A stretch of 64,000 nt of DNA, taken from assembly GCA_018401555.1 (NCBI GenBank), contig JAGYKP010000087.1:216939-280938 (forward strand). The letters are read 5' to 3'. Below, one piece after another: positions 41,552-51,826 of this stretch. The stretch comes from Halomonas sp. (lineage in GTDB: Bacteria; Pseudomonadota; Gammaproteobacteria; Pseudomonadales; Halomonadaceae). A program made the translations under genes and the position numbers. The notes beneath the pieces were generated by a model, which saw nothing but the letters and a program-made list of their open reading frames with translations, was not told where the DNA came from and did no database searches. Positions within the stretch are counted from its first letter, which is position 1; each line of letters opens with the position of its first letter.

Positions 41552-42905
41552 GTGACGCAACGCAGAGACGACAGTACACCCCTCGGCGTGACCCTGTGGC
41601 GCCAGACCTGGCCGATGGCCATCGGCGTGCTGGCACTGTTGGGATTCCAGTTGGTGGACAGTGCCTTCATCGCGCGACTGGGTACCTCGCAGCTGGCCGC
41701 CCAGACCTTCACCTTCCCCCTCAGCTTCCTGATCATCGGCGTGCAGGTGGGCATGGGGATCGCCATCGCCGCGCAGATCTCCCGCTCCCTGGGTGCCGGC
41801 GAGACCGACCGCGCAAGGCGCCTGGGCAGCCTGGTGCTGGTGGTGGGAGCCGTGGTCATCGGCTTGCTGTCGTTGGTGCTGTGGGCCCTGCAGGCGCCGA
41901 TATTCGCCAGCCTGGGTGCCGATGCCTCGGCTCTCGAGCTGATCCGCGGCTACTGGGCACCCCAGCTGCTGGCCGCCTGGCTGGGGGCGGCCCTCTATTT
42001 CGGTTACAGCCTGTTCCGGGCCCACGGCAACACCTCGGCTGCCGGGCACCATGATGGTGGTGACCAGCCTGGTGAACCTGGTGCTCGACCCGCTGCTGAT
42101 CTTCGGGGTCGGCTCCTGGCAGGGGCTGGGACTTCCCGGCGCCGCCTGGGCCACGGCGATCGCCTTCGGCGTGGGGCTGGTGGTGCTGGGCTGGCGGATC
42201 GGCCAGACCGACTGGCTGGTCCGGGATGGGCTGCTCGAGGAGCTGCGCACCTCGGCGCGGCCCTTCGCCGGCATCGCCGGCCCGGCAATGGTCAGCCAGC
42301 TGATGCCGCCGCTGGCGGCGATGCTGGCCATTGCCGTGGTGGCGAGCCTGGGCGAGGCCCAGGTGGCCGCCTGGGGTCTGGCCAGTCGCCTGGAGACGCT
42401 GTCGCTGATGGTGGTGCTGGCCATGACCATGTCGCTGCCGCCCTGGTTGGGGCGCTGCTATGGCGCCGGCGACTGGGCCCAGATACACCGCCTGATGCGC
42501 CTGGCGCTGCGGGTCATCGTCGCCTGGCAGCTGCTCCTGGGTCTGGTGATGGCCGTGGCCGCACCCTGGGTGGCGCTGGTGCTCTCCGGCAACCCCGAGG
42601 TGCGCGACGACCTGGCACTGCTGATCCGCTTCCTGCTGCCCAGCTACGCGGCCCTCGGCGTGTGCATGATCGTGGTCTCGGCGGGCAATGCGCTGGGCTG
42701 GCCGCTGCGTGCCATGCTGATGTCGGGGGCACGGCTGTTCATCTTCTACCTGCCGTGTCTGGCGCTGGGCGCCTGGCTGGGTGGGCTTCTCGGCCTGGCC
42801 GTCGGCGCCGCCATCGGCAACCTGCTGGCCGGTCTCGCCGCCTGGGGAGTCCTGCGGCGCATCCTGGCCAGTCCGCGGCGGCGCCCGCTTGAGGAGATCG
42901 CCTGA
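41552..42905 (+). CDS. MATE family efflux transporter (frameshifted)
   Basis: Multidrug/toxin exporter of about 450 residues with twelve expected membrane helices. TLWRQTWPMAIGVLALLGFQ, QLVDSAFIARLG, GYSLFRAHGNT and, after the break, MMVVTSLVNLVLDPLLIFGV are typical MATE segments. The frame changes between about 42035 and 42050 (HGNTRLPGTMMVV would be continuous). The start at the GTG 41552 has GGAG five bases upstream. It ends 11 bases before the convergent XRE-cupin gene. The substrate is unknown. Confidence 0.87.
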
Positions 42906-42915
42906 GGCGCCCGCC

Positions 42916-43506
42916 TCAGGCGTGGTAGTACTGCTGGCCGCCATCGGAGAAGCCGGGCGGGGTATTGGCGCTGACGATCACGCACTCTTCCTCGCCGTTG
43001 TTGCGGAAGCGGTGGGGCAGGCGGGAGTCGAAGTAGTAGGCGTCGCCCACGCCGAGCACCTCGCTCTCGCCGTTGACGGTGATCTCGATCTCGCCGGCCA
43101 CCACCACCCCGCCTTCCTCGCCGGCGTGCTCGAGCATCTCCTCGCCGGTATCCGCCCCAGGCGGGTAGCGCTCATGGATGATCGACATCTGCCGCTCTGG
43201 ACGACGCGCGGCGACCAGCCGCAACGACAGGCGGCCGTCGCCGATCTCGGTGAGCTCCCGGGCACGGTAGAACGTCTGGGGAGCGCTGTGTTCGTCGCCG
43301 GCGAAGAAGGCGCTGATCGATACCGGCAGGGCGTCGAGGATCTTCTTCAGCGAGCTCACCGAGGGGCTGACGCTGTTCTGCTCGATCAGCGAGATGGTGC
43401 TGTTGGTCACGCCGGCGCGCTTGGCCAGCTCGCGCTGGGAGAGGCCGCGTGCCAGGCGCAGCTGGCGCAGCCGGCCGCCCACCTCGAATCCGCTTTCCGC
43501 TTGCAT
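42916..43506 (-). CDS. XRE-family regulator with C-terminal cupin domain (PuuR-like)
   Basis: Small-molecule-responsive repressor of about 196 residues. The N-terminal HTH is LRQLRLARGLSQRELAKRAG, VTNSTISLIEQNSVSPS, SLKKILDALPVS. The C-terminal cupin includes PGADTGEEMLEHAGEEGG, VLGVGDAYYFDSRLPHRFRN and ends PPGFSDGGQQYYHA. This layout matches PuuR-type regulators of polyamine or amino-acid metabolism. The start at 43506 has AGGA upstream, and a TTG at 43521 is less likely. The effector and targets are not apparent from neighbours. Confidence 0.85.
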   Translation of the reverse strand: MQAESGFEVGGRLRQLRLARGLSQRELAKRAGVTNSTISLIEQNSVSPSVSSLKKILDALPVSISAFFAGDEHSAPQTFYRARELTEIGDGRLSLRLVAARRPERQMSIIHERYPPGADTGEEMLEHAGEEGGVVVAGEIEITVNGESEVLGVGDAYYFDSRLPHRFRNNGEEECVIVSANTPPGFSDGGQQYYHA

Positions 43507-43698
43507 GGGGCATCCTGTCAAGAAAACTGCACATATGATAACGGCTCACGGCCGTGCCGATAAGCGCCGTTTGCCGACGGCGGCAGCGCTGTCGTGACGA
43601 GGGCTTGATGCTCGTCAGGACAACGACTTGCGCTGCGTTTCGGCGTGGCACCCGGCGGCCGGCTCAGGCATCATGAGGAGATGAGAAGGAGACCTTCG

Positions 43699-44304
43699 AT
43701 GATCCCCCAACACGACCTCACCGGAATGATCCTGGCCGGCGGCCAGGGGCGCCGCATGGGCGGCGTCGACAAGGGGCTGGTACCCTTCGCCGGTCGTCCG
43801 CTGGTGGCCCACGTGCGCGAGCGCTTGGCTGGCCAGGTGGCCGAGCTGCTGGTCAATGCCAACCGCAGCCTTGACGCCTATGCCGAGTTCGCCGATCGCG
43901 TCATCGAGGACGCCGAAGAGGGTTATCAGGGGCCGCTGATGGGCATCTACAGCGGCCTGCGGGCGGCGCGTACGCCCTGGCTGCTGGTGGTTCCCTGCGA
44001 TACGCCGGCGCTGCCCGATGACCTGGTGGCGCGCCTGGTGGCCGGCATCGGCGAGGCCGACATCGCCGTGGCCGGCGATGGCCAGCGCCTGCACCCGGTG
44101 GTGGCGCTGATGCGTACTGCCCTGGCCGACGACCTGGCCGCCACCCTGGCCGAAGGCGAACGCAAAATCGACCGCTGGTACGCCCGCCACGCCTGGGTGC
44201 AGGTGGACTTCGCCGAGGGCCCGGGAGCCTTTGCCAACCTCAATACCCAGGACGAGAAACACCGCCTGGAGCAGGCGCTAGCCGAGGAGTCCGTCAAGCG
44301 ATGA
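43699..44304 (+). CDS. mobA: Molybdenum cofactor guanylyltransferase
   Basis: Transfers GMP from GTP to molybdopterin to form the bis-MGD cofactor. The nucleotide-binding motif is MILAGGQGRRMGGVDKGL. PLMGIYSGLRAARTPWLLVV and CDTPALPDDLV are conserved. 201 residues. The start at 43699 is set by AAGGAG seven bases upstream. The stop overlaps mobB by four bases. First gene of the Mo-cofactor block. Confidence 0.93.
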   Translation: MIPQHDLTGMILAGGQGRRMGGVDKGLVPFAGRPLVAHVRERLAGQVAELLVNANRSLDAYAEFADRVIEDAEEGYQGPLMGIYSGLRAARTPWLLVVPCDTPALPDDLVARLVAGIGEADIAVAGDGQRLHPVVALMRTALADDLAATLAEGERKIDRWYARHAWVQVDFAEGPGAFANLNTQDEKHRLEQALAEESVKR

Positions 44305-44891
44305 GCGAGCCCATCGACGAGCTGAACCTGGACGAGCAGCTGCCGCTGCTGGGCATCGCGGCCTGGAGCGGTACCGGCAAGACCACGCTGCTCGAGGCCC
44401 TGCTGCCGCGCCTGCGCGAGCGGGGGCTGCGTGTGGCGGTGATCAAGCATGCCCACCACGCCTTCGACGTCGACCAGCCCGGCAAGGACAGCCATCGCCT
44501 GCGCCAGGCCGGTGCCAGCCCCATGCTGGTGGCCTCCCGGGCCAGGCTGGCGCTGATGATGGAGACCCCGGACCAGGAGGAGGCGGATCTGGCGTCGCTG
44601 CTCGCCATGGTGGCCCCCCAGCGGCCCGACCTGGTGCTGGTGGAGGGGTTCAAGGCCTGGCCGCTGCCCAAGCTGGAGCTGCATCGTCCGGCGCTGGGCA
44701 AGCCCCTGCGGGTGGCCGAGGACCGCTGGGTGCGCGCCGTGGCCACGGACGCGCCCCTGTCTCTGCCCGATGGTGTCGAGTGCCTGGATCTCAACGACCT
44801 GCAGGCCCTGACCGACTGGATCGCCGCCTGGCCGGCACGCTGGCCCGCCGAGCGCCAGCCGCGAGCGGTGGGGGAGGGGATGCCGTCATGA
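44301..44891 (+). CDS. mobB: Molybdopterin-guanine dinucleotide biosynthesis GTP-binding protein
   Basis: P-loop GTPase assisting MobA. The Walker A motif is AAWSGTGKTTLLEALL. AVIKHAHHAFDVDQPGKDSHR and LVLVEGFKAWPLPKLEL are the family signatures. 196 residues, intact. It overlaps mobA at the start and moeA at the end (ATGA type), so translation of the three is coupled. Confidence 0.92.
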   Translation: MSEPIDELNLDEQLPLLGIAAWSGTGKTTLLEALLPRLRERGLRVAVIKHAHHAFDVDQPGKDSHRLRQAGASPMLVASRARLALMMETPDQEEADLASLLAMVAPQRPDLVLVEGFKAWPLPKLELHRPALGKPLRVAEDRWVRAVATDAPLSLPDGVECLDLNDLQALTDWIAAWPARWPAERQPRAVGEGMPS

Positions 44892-46157
44892 GCCTCTCCT
44901 GCTTCGAACTGGGTGAACGCATGCTGGCCGTGGAGGAGGCCCGTGCCGCGGTGCTGGCGCTGGCCGAGGGGCCCTTGCCCGACGAGTGCGTTGCGCTGCG
45001 TTCACTGCGCGGCCGGGTGCTGTCCGAGCCGCTCCTCGCCCCCATCGACGTGCCCCAGAATACCAATGCCGCCATGGATGGCGTGGCCCTGGCCTGGCCC
45101 GAGGCGGTGCCGTCCGACGGCTTCCTGCGGGTGGCGGAGATTTTTGCCGGCCACACTGCCCAGCGCCCCCTCGGCGCCGGCGAGTGTGCCGGGATCACCA
45201 CCGGCGCGCCGCTGCCCAGCGGCACCGATACGGTGATTATGCGTGAGCAGCTGGTCATCGATTCCGATGCCGGCGGCGAGGTGCATGTCCGGGTCGAGCG
45301 GGCCGAGCGCGTGCGACGCGGCCAGAACGTGCGCCAGGCCGGCGAGGACATTCCCCGCGGCGCGGTGGCACTGGACGCCGGAACCCGCCTGGGGGCCGCC
45401 GAACTGGGCCTGATCGCCTCCTGGGGTCTCGCCGAGGCCAGGGTAGTGCGTCGCCCCCGGGTGGCGCTCTTCTCCACCGGCGACGAGGTCGCCGCCCCGG
45501 GTGAGGCGCTGCCCGCCGCCGGCATCTTCGATGCCAACCGCTTTGCGCTGATGGCGCTGGTGGAGGAGCATGGCGGAGAGGTGATCGACCTGGGCATCCT
45601 CCCCGACGAGCGAGACGCCATCGCCGATGGCCTGGCGCGCGCCGCCGCCGAGGCCGACCTGGTGCTCTCCAGCGGCGGTGTCTCGGTGGGCGATGCCGAC
45701 CATACCCGGGCGGCGCTCCTCGAGCAGGGCCGAGCTGGGCTTCTGGAAGATCGCCATCCGCCCCGGGCGACCACTGGCCTGCGGACGGCTGGGCGCGCGG
45801 GGGTGCCCTTCCTGGGGCTGCCCGGCAATCCGGTGGCCAGCGATGGTGACCTTCCTGCAGTTCGCCGCGCCGTTGCTGGCCCGGCTGCAGGGTCGCGAGG
45901 CAGGCCTGGCCGCAGCGGCTGACGGCGGTGGCCGAGCAGCCGCTGCGCAGCCGCGAGGCGCGCGTCGACTACCTGCGCGGCCGTGTACACGCAGCGACGG
46001 CGAGGGCCGCCTGGTGGTGCGCGACGGCGGCGCCCAGGGCTCCGGCATCCTCTCCTCGATGGTGCGGGCCAACTGCCTGATCGAGATCGACGACGCCCGG
46101 GCCAGCGTGGCCGCGGGCGAGAGCGTCACCATTCAACCCCTGTTCCGACTTCCATGA
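44888..46157 (+). CDS. moeA: Molybdopterin molybdenumtransferase (multiple frameshifts in 3' half)
   Basis: Inserts molybdate into adenylated molybdopterin. The first 280 residues are in one frame: LAPIDVPQNTNAAMDGVAL, GITTGAPLPSGTDTVIMREQ, RVRRGQNVRQAGEDI, RVALFSTGDEVAAPGE, DANRFALMALVEEHGGEV and SSGGVSVGDADHTR. After about 45738 at least five frame changes follow (near 45738, 45800, 45840, 45903, 45998). The pieces ELGFWKIAIRPGRPLACG, FLGLPGNPVA, VTFLQFAAPLLARLQG, RVDYLRGRVHA and GSGILSSMVRANCLIEI are in correct order. The full product would be about 420 residues. Confidence 0.88.
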
Positions 46158-46170
46158 GACGCTGACCGCC

Positions 46171-46745
46171 ATGCTCTGTCCAACCTGTCCCTGACCCATC
46201 TCAATGCGCGCGGTGAGGCCCATATGGTCGATGTCGCCGACAAGCCGGAGAGTCGCCGCGAGGCCACGGCTTCCGGTCATATCCGCATGCGTCCCGAGAC
46301 CCTGGCGCTGCTCGCCGAGGGCGGGCTGCCCAAGGGCGACGTGCTGGCCACGGCACGCATCGCCGGCATCCAGGCGGCCAAGCGCACCCACGAACTGATC
46401 CCGCTGTGTCATGCCCTGGCGCTGTCGAAGGTGGCGGTCGATTTCCGCCTCGACGAGGCCGAGAGCTGCGTCGAGGTGACCGCCACCTGCCGCCTCAATG
46501 GTCGCACCGGCGTGGAGATGGAGGCGCTCACCGCGGTGTCGGTGGCCTGCCTGACCCTCTACGACATGTGCAAGGCGGTGGACAAGTCCATGGAGATCGG
46601 CGCCATCCAGCTCGAGTCCAAGAGCGGCGGCCGCTCCGGCGACTACCGTCGTGACGCCCTCGAGTCGCGACCCGCGCCCATCGTCACCGGTGAGGGTCAG
46701 GCCGGCGAGGTCAGCCTCGGGCAGCCGCTGCGACATCGCCTCTCC
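46171..46745 (+). CDS. moaC: Cyclic pyranopterin monophosphate synthase (5' and 3' ends disturbed)
   Basis: Second step of molybdopterin synthesis after Moa[74 protein letters not shown] and [14 protein letters not shown] are nearly universal MoaC segments. The start at 46171 is out of frame by one base with these. A missing G (ATGG to ATG) would repair it, giving M-A-L-S-N-L-S-L. The current frame runs past the expected end into moaD with unusual sequence, so the true stop is uncertain. Confidence 0.87.
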
Positions 46746-46746
46746 C

Positions 46747-46998
46747 TGTATTCGCGTCAAGTGCCTGGCCGAGCTGCGCGAGCGCCTCGGCGTGGGCGAG
46801 ATCGCGGTGCCCCTGGACAGCCTGGAACGCTCCGATGTGGCCGGCCTCAAGGCGGCCCTCAAGGTGCTCGATCCGCGCTTCTCGCGACTCGATGAGGGGC
46901 GCGTGCTGTGCGCCGTCAACCAGGTGATGGCCAGCGATGCCACGCCGGTGACCAACGAGGATGAGGTCGCCTTCTTCCCGCCGGTGACCGGAGGCTGA
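46747..46998 (+). CDS. moaD: Molybdopterin synthase sulfur carrier subunit (start unclear)
   Basis: Ubiquitin-fold small subunit that carries the thiocarboxylate sulfur. [20 protein letters not shown] begins at 46750, and the C-terminus is [11 protein letters not shown], with the diglycine that is adenylated and thiolated. No start codon precedes IRVKC in frame at the right place, so the 5' end is probably damaged by the same frame problem that affects the end of moaC. moaE follows three bases after the stop. Confidence 0.8.
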   Translation, partial: CIRVKCLAELRERLGVGEIAVPLDSLERSDVAGLKAALKVLDPRFSRLDEGRVLCAVNQVMASDATPVTNEDEVAFFPPVTGG

Positions 46999-47001
46999 GC
47001 C

Positions 47002-47451
47002 ATGATTCGAGTGCAGAAGGCCCCCTTCGATGCCGGCGTCGAGCAGCAGGCGCTGCTGGCCGGGCGCACCGATATCGGGGCGGTGGTCAGCTTCACCGGC
47101 CTGGTGCGTGACTTCAACGAGCGCCCCGAGGTGACGGCGCTGACCCTGGAACACTATCCCGGGATGACGGAGTCCGCACTCGAGGCCATCGTCGAGGAGG
47201 CGCGGGGGCGCTGGCCGCTGGATGCGGTCCGCGTGATCCATCGGGTTGGACGACTGACCCCGGGTGACCCTATCGTGTTGGTAGTGGTCGCCAGTGCCCA
47301 TCGACGTGCCGCCTTCGAGGCCTGCGACTTCATCATGGACTACCTCAAGACGCGCGCGCCATTCTGGAAGAAGGAGCATGCCAGCGACGGTGATTACTGG
47401 GTATCGGAACGACATTCCGATCACGCGGATGCCCGCCGCTGGGAAGCTTGA
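47002..47451 (+). CDS. moaE: Molybdopterin synthase catalytic subunit
   Basis: Large subunit that inserts sulfur into cyclic pyranopterin. [54 protein letters not shown] and the catalytic lysine region [14 protein letters not shown] are conserved. 149 residues, intact. GGAGG precedes the start. It stands between moaD and moaA. Confidence 0.94.
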   Translation: MIRVQKAPFDAGVEQQALLAGRTDIGAVVSFTGLVRDFNERPEVTALTLEHYPGMTESALEAIVEEARGRWPLDAVRVIHRVGRLTPGDPIVLVVVASAHRRAAFEACDFIMDYLKTRAPFWKKEHASDGDYWVSERHSDHADARRWEA

Positions 47452-47467
47452 AACGGGAGACAACCCC

Positions 47468-48471
47468 ATGACGACTCTGCCTCGCGAACTGATCGACGAC
47501 TTCGGACGACGCGTCAGCTATGTGCGTATCTCGGTCACCGACCGCTGCGATTTTCGCTGTGTCTACTGCATGAGCGAGGAGATGACCTTCCTGCCGCGGG
47601 CCCAGGTCCTCACCCTGGAGGAGCTGGCGATGGTGGCTCGTGCCTTCGTCGAGCTGGGCGTGCAGAAGGTGCGCCTGACCGGCGGCGAGCCACTGGTCAG
47701 GCGCGACATCGATTCCCTGGTCGAGCAGATCGGCGGTCTCCCCGGGCTCAGGGATTTCGCCATGACCACCAATGGAGCCAGCCTGCCCAGGTATGCGTCT
47801 CGGCTGCGTGAGGCAGGGCTCAAGCGCCTCAATATCAGCCTCGACTCGCTCGATTCCCGCAGCGCTTCCGTCAATTGACCCGCACCGGGGACCTCGACCG
47901 GGTCATCGACGGCATTCGTGCCGCCCGGGAGGCGGGCTTCGAGCGCATCAAGCTCAACGCGGTGATCCTCAAGGGGCGCAACGATGACGAGGTGCTCGAC
48001 CTGGTCGAGTTTGCCCGCAACGAGGGCCTCGATATCAGCTTTATCGAGGAGATGCCGCTGGGCGATGTGTCCGACCACTCCCGAGCAGAGACCTTCTACT
48101 CCAGCGACGAGGTGCAGGAGATCATCGAGAGCCGTCATCCGTTGACCCCCACGACCGAGTCGACCCTGGGGCCGTCACGCTATTTCCGCATGGCCGACAG
48201 CGATTCCCGGATCGGCTTCATCTCGCCGCATAGCCACAACTTCTGCGCTACCTGCAACCGGGTTCGCGTGACCGTGGAGGGGCGACTGCTGCTGTGTCTC
48301 GGCAATGAACACTCCGTGGACCTGCGCCGCGTATTGCGCGCTCATCCGGGCGATATGGATGCTCTCAAGCATGCCATCGTCGCCGCCATGCCGCTCAAGC
48401 CCGAGCGCCACCACTTCACCACCGATGGCGACGTGCAGGTGGTGCGCTTTATGAACATGACCGGAGGTTGA
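47468..48471 (+). CDS. moaA: GTP 3',8-cyclase (frameshifted)
   Basis: Radical SAM enzyme starting molybdopterin synthesis from GTP. The SAM cluster motif is [26 protein letters not shown] and LNISLDSLD follow. Near 47855 the frame changes, and continuity resumes with [50 protein letters not shown] and the second cluster [19 protein letters not shown]. The C-terminal pair of glycines is present (NMTGG). About 333 residues when joined. The start at 47468 has GGGAG upstream. Last gene of the Mo-cofactor block. Confidence 0.92.
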
Positions 48472-48513
48472 TGCCAGCGGGGGCTTCATCCCCGTCCTTG
48501 TCCAGTCACCAGT

Positions 48514-48534
48514 GGCGCCCTCGGGCGCCGCTTT
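48514..48534 (+). terminator. Rho-independent terminator after moaA
   Basis: GGCGCCC (48514-48520), two-base loop, GGGCGCC (48523-48529), then GCTTTT. It is 43 bases past the moaA stop and ends the Mo-cofactor operon. Confidence 0.75.
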
Positions 48535-48688
48535 TGCATGAAATCTTCGTCCGTGAGGCAGCGGCTTTTGTGACTTGTTGAACGCATAAATTCCGTCGAC
48601 TTTTCTTGCTAATTGGTGGTCACTGCATATACTTTTCACGATGTAACCGTACCTCACCCGTCTCGCAAATCCAGCTCAGGAGGGACTG

Positions 48689-48979
48689 ATGTCCAGCGAA
48701 ACCCTGGAGCGCATCGCTCGCAACAAGAACGTGGCACGCGCCGCAGCACGCCAGCTCAGCATGGAGCAGCTGCACAAGCTTGCCGAGGTGATCGAGGAGG
48801 TCATCGAACAGAAGAAGGACGAGGAGCAGCAGCGCCAGGAGGAGGAGGCCGAGAAGGAGCGCAAGCGCTCCGAGATCCTCGAGGCGATCAACGAGGCGGG
48901 ACTTTCCGTGGATGACCTGGTCGGAGCCGCCGCGTCGCAAGCGCGGACGTCCGCCCAAGAACGCCAGCAAGGGGGCTAG
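48689..48979 (+). CDS. H-NS-like nucleoid protein (alternative-frame AT-hook tail to 49015)
   Basis: Small protein of 96 residues in the current frame. It has a charged, coiled-coil oligomerisation region (ARAAARQLSMEQLHKLAEVI, EEVIEQKKDEEQQRQEEEAE) and INEAGLSVDDLVG, resembling the N-terminal part of H-NS family proteins. After VDDLVG the current frame reads AAASQARTSAQERQQGG. The next frame reads EPPRRKRGRPPKNASKGA and continues to a stop at 49015. RKRGRPPK is an AT-hook-like DNA-binding motif, so one base has probably been lost near 48922. AGGAGGG precedes the start. It may silence AT-rich DNA such as the csg region, which is inference. Confidence 0.7.
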   Translation: MSSETLERIARNKNVARAAARQLSMEQLHKLAEVIEEVIEQKKDEEQQRQEEEAEKERKRSEILEAINEAGLSVDDLVGAAASQARTSAQERQQGG

Positions 48980-49033
48980 TCCCGGGCAGTTGCCAGTGCG
49001 ACATCCCGTTGATTGAAGGTTCAGTACAGCATG

Positions 49034-49068
49034 ACGCGAAAGCCGCTCCCGATGAGCGGCTTTCGCGT
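49034..49068. terminator. Perfect 15-bp hairpin between convergent genes
   Basis: ACGCGAAAGCCGCTC (49034-49048), loop CCGAT, GAGCGGCTTTCGCGT (49054-49068). It lies between the H-NS-like gene and the convergent RNase J-like gene, so it is a likely bidirectional terminator. No long T-run follows in either direction. Confidence 0.6.
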
Positions 49069-49116
49069 GTCGAGGGAGAGGGGATCCGTCTGGCTAAGGG
49101 CGGCGGCCCTGACGTG

Positions 49117-50837
49117 CTATTCCGAGTGGCTGGTGGCCGGGGCCTCCATGGCGAGAATCTGCAGGTGAATCTCCGGCAGACGACGCAGGTGGTCGGCGAA
49201 CCAGGCAATCAGTCGTGGTTGCAGGGCCAGCCTCAGATCGGCCAGGGTCTCGGCGCGCAGCGATTCCAGGGCATCGTCGAGCCAGTCGCAGAAGTCGGTC
49301 TCGTCGAAGGCCTGCACCTCACCGGCGTCGAGCATCAGACGACCGATGCGGGTCCAGCTTCCCTCCTCGGTGGCGGCCACCGACAGCGCCAGGTAGAGGC
49401 TGCCGTGGCGGCTGCCTTCGCCGTGGTGGCCGCCCAGTCCGGGGAGCGGCGCCACGGCGTTCTGGCTGACGATGCAGGGGGGCTGGGGGTGGCGGCCTTC
49501 CAGGGTCAGGCCGTCGGCATCGAAGCGGATCATGTCGCCGTTCAGGGGAGACAGCGGTGCCTGGATGCCGAGTTCCTCGGCGATCTCGCGGTGGGCCTGC
49601 TGGTGGCGTGGCTCGCCGTGCACCGGCAGCAGATAGCGGGGCCGCACCCAGCCATACAGGGTACGCAGCTCCTCCCGGGCGGGATGCCCGGAGGCATGCA
49701 GCTCGGGATGGTTGAACTCGTCGAGGATCTCGATGCCCTGGTGGCGAAGCCCACCCTTGAGCCGCTCGATCAGCAGCTCGTTGCCAGGGATCGCCTTGGC
49801 CGAGAAGATCACGCTGTCGCCGGGGCCCAGCTCCAGCGAGCGGTGTCGCCCCCGGGCCAGTCGCTGCAGCGCGGCGCGCGGCTCCCCTGGCTGCCGGTGG
49901 CGATCACCAGAACCTCCTCGGGGGGCAGGTAGCCGAGATCGCTGCTGGGCACCAGGGGCGGGAAGTCGTCCAGGTAGCCGAGACCGCGGGCCACCGCCAC
50001 CATGCGCTCCATGGAGCGACCCATCAGGCTGACCCGGCGCCCACAGCGTTCGGCGGCGCGACCGATGGCCAGCACCCGGGCCAGGTTGCTGGCGAAGCAG
50101 GAGACCACCACGCGGCCCTCGCAGCGGGCGATGGCGTGCTCCAGGGCCTCGGCCACCTCGCCCTCGCTGCGCGAGTCGCCGGGCATCGGGGCATTGGTGG
50201 AGTCGCCCACCACCAGGTCCACCGGGGCGATGGCACGGAAGGTGGCCGGGGAGATCGGGGCGCCGAGCAGCGGTTCGGGGTCGAGCTTCCAGTCGCCGGT
50301 ATGCAGCACGCGGTGCTCGCCGGCGGTGATCAGCAGCGAGCAGCTCTCGGGAATGGAGTGGGTCACCGGCAGGAAACGCAGGGTGAAGGGCCCCGTCTCC
50401 ATCGCCTCACCGGGCTCGATCACCTGGATGGCGTCGGTGGAGAGTCCGCGTTCAGCGAACTTGGCGCGCAGCAGGCCGGCGGCCAGCGGTGTGGCATGGA
50501 TGGGACAGCCCCATTTCGGCCACAGCCAGGCGGCCGCACCGATATGATCCTCGTGGCCGTGGGTGATGACCAGCGCCCGAGGCACGATCCCCAGCGTCTC
50601 CGGGGTGGCCAGGTTGGGCACCTGCAGCGGCGAGTCCGGCAGGTCCTGGCGGATCATCATGCCGCAATCCACCGCGATCCAGGCGTCCTCCTGGCCCTCG
50701 TCACCATAGCCATACAGGCTGAGGTTCATGCCGATCTCGCCGCAGCCGCCCAGCGGCAGGAAGCGCAGGGGAGGGCGGCGGCGTGGGCGGATCTGGACTC
50801 GAGGCTTGGGCATCGCGGAGGGAATTTCCTGAGACAT
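49117..50837 (-). CDS. RNase J-like metallo-beta-lactamase/beta-CASP ribonuclease (frameshifted)
   Basis: Metal-dependent RNA nuclease of about 573 residues. The N-terminal part has FLPLGGCGEIGMNLSLYGYG and the zinc motif ALVITHGHEDHIGAA, then FLPVTHSIPESCSLLI, VLHTGDWKLDPEPLLG and VVGDSTNAPMPGDS. The beta-CASP part has SCFASNLARVLAIGRAAE and LVIATGSQG. The frame breaks at 49884-49887, where one base of a C run (plus strand) seems missing. It continues GDSVIFSAKAIPGNELLIER, ELHASGHPAREEL and YLLPVHGEPRHQQAH. The start at 50837 (MSQEIPSAMPKPR) is chosen. It is divergent from purU. Confidence 0.85.
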
Positions 50838-50956
50838 GGCGGTTTCACTATACGGGAAGCCCGCCGGGGCCCACAACGCGCGGCGTCCGGCGGGTGCCGG
50901 AACTCGCTGTTTTCGCTACACTGTTGCGCCCGTCTCGCCGCAGCCTGGAGCTCGAC

Positions 50957-51811
50957 ATGTCACATTATTACCGCCTGGTGGTCTCCTGTCCCGATCGCGT
51001 GGGGATCGTCTCCCGCGTCTCCGGCTTCATCGCCGGCCACGGCAGCTCGATCACCGAGGCCAGCCAGCACTCCGATCTCGAGACGGGGCGCTTCTTCATG
51101 CGCTACGAGATCCTGGCCGACTCCATCGGCATGCCGCCGGAGGCGCTGCGCGAGGCCTTCACGCCCATCGCCACGGAGTTCGAGATGACCTGGGCGCTGA
51201 CCGATACCCGGCAGCGTCCGCGGGTGGTGCTGATGGTCTCGAAGGAGTCCCACTGCCTGGTGGACCTGCTCTATCGCTGGACCGCCGGCGAGCTCGACTG
51301 CGAGATCGCCGCGGTGATCTCCAACCACGAGGCGATGCGTGGCCTGGTGGAGTGGCACGGCATCGCCTATCACCATGTGCCGGTCCCGGCCGACGACAAG
51401 CAGGCGGCCTTCGATGAGGTGGAGCGCCTGGTCGAGGAGGCCCGTGCGGACTGCATCGTGCTGGCACGCTACATGCAGATCCTGCCGCCGGCCCTGTGCG
51501 AGCGCCATGCCGGCCGGGTGATCAATATCCACCACAGCTTCCTGCCCAGCTTCGCCGGCGCCAAGCCCTACCACCAGGCCTACGAGCGCGGGGTCAAGCT
51601 GATCGGTGCTACCTGTCACTACGTCACCGCCGAACTCGACGCCGGACCGATCATCGAACAGGACATCCATCGCGTCAGCCACTGCCATACTCCCGATGAC
51701 CTGGTGCGCTTCGGGCGTGATGTCGAGAAGGCGGTGCTGGCGCGGGGGCTGCGCTGGCACCTCGAGGATCGCGTGCTGATCCACGGCAACAAGACCGTGG
51801 TCTTTGCCTGA
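50957..51811 (+). CDS. purU: Formyltetrahydrofolate deformylase
   Basis: Hydrolyses 10-formyl-THF to formate and THF, balancing one-carbon pools. An N-terminal ACT domain (YRLVVSCPDRVGIVSRVSGF) is followed by the formyltransferase-like domain: CEIAAVISNHEAMRGLVEWH, LARYMQILPPALCERH, the catalytic Asn/His region INIHHSFLPSFAGAKPYHQA and the aspartate in YVTAELDAGPIIEQDI. 284 residues, intact. GGAG lies six bases upstream of the start. Confidence 0.95.
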   Translation: MSHYYRLVVSCPDRVGIVSRVSGFIAGHGSSITEASQHSDLETGRFFMRYEILADSIGMPPEALREAFTPIATEFEMTWALTDTRQRPRVVLMVSKESHCLVDLLYRWTAGELDCEIAAVISNHEAMRGLVEWHGIAYHHVPVPADDKQAAFDEVERLVEEARADCIVLARYMQILPPALCERHAGRVINIHHSFLPSFAGAKPYHQAYERGVKLIGATCHYVTAELDAGPIIEQDIHRVSHCHTPDDLVRFGRDVEKAVLARGLRWHLEDRVLIHGNKTVVFA

Positions 51812-51826
51812 CGGCGGGAGGCGTCC

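Noticed and set aside
46224..46895. A MoaC-MoaD fusion protein
   Set aside because: The MoaC frame continues past its expected end, but MoaD is encoded in a different frame. Frame damage at the junction explains both.
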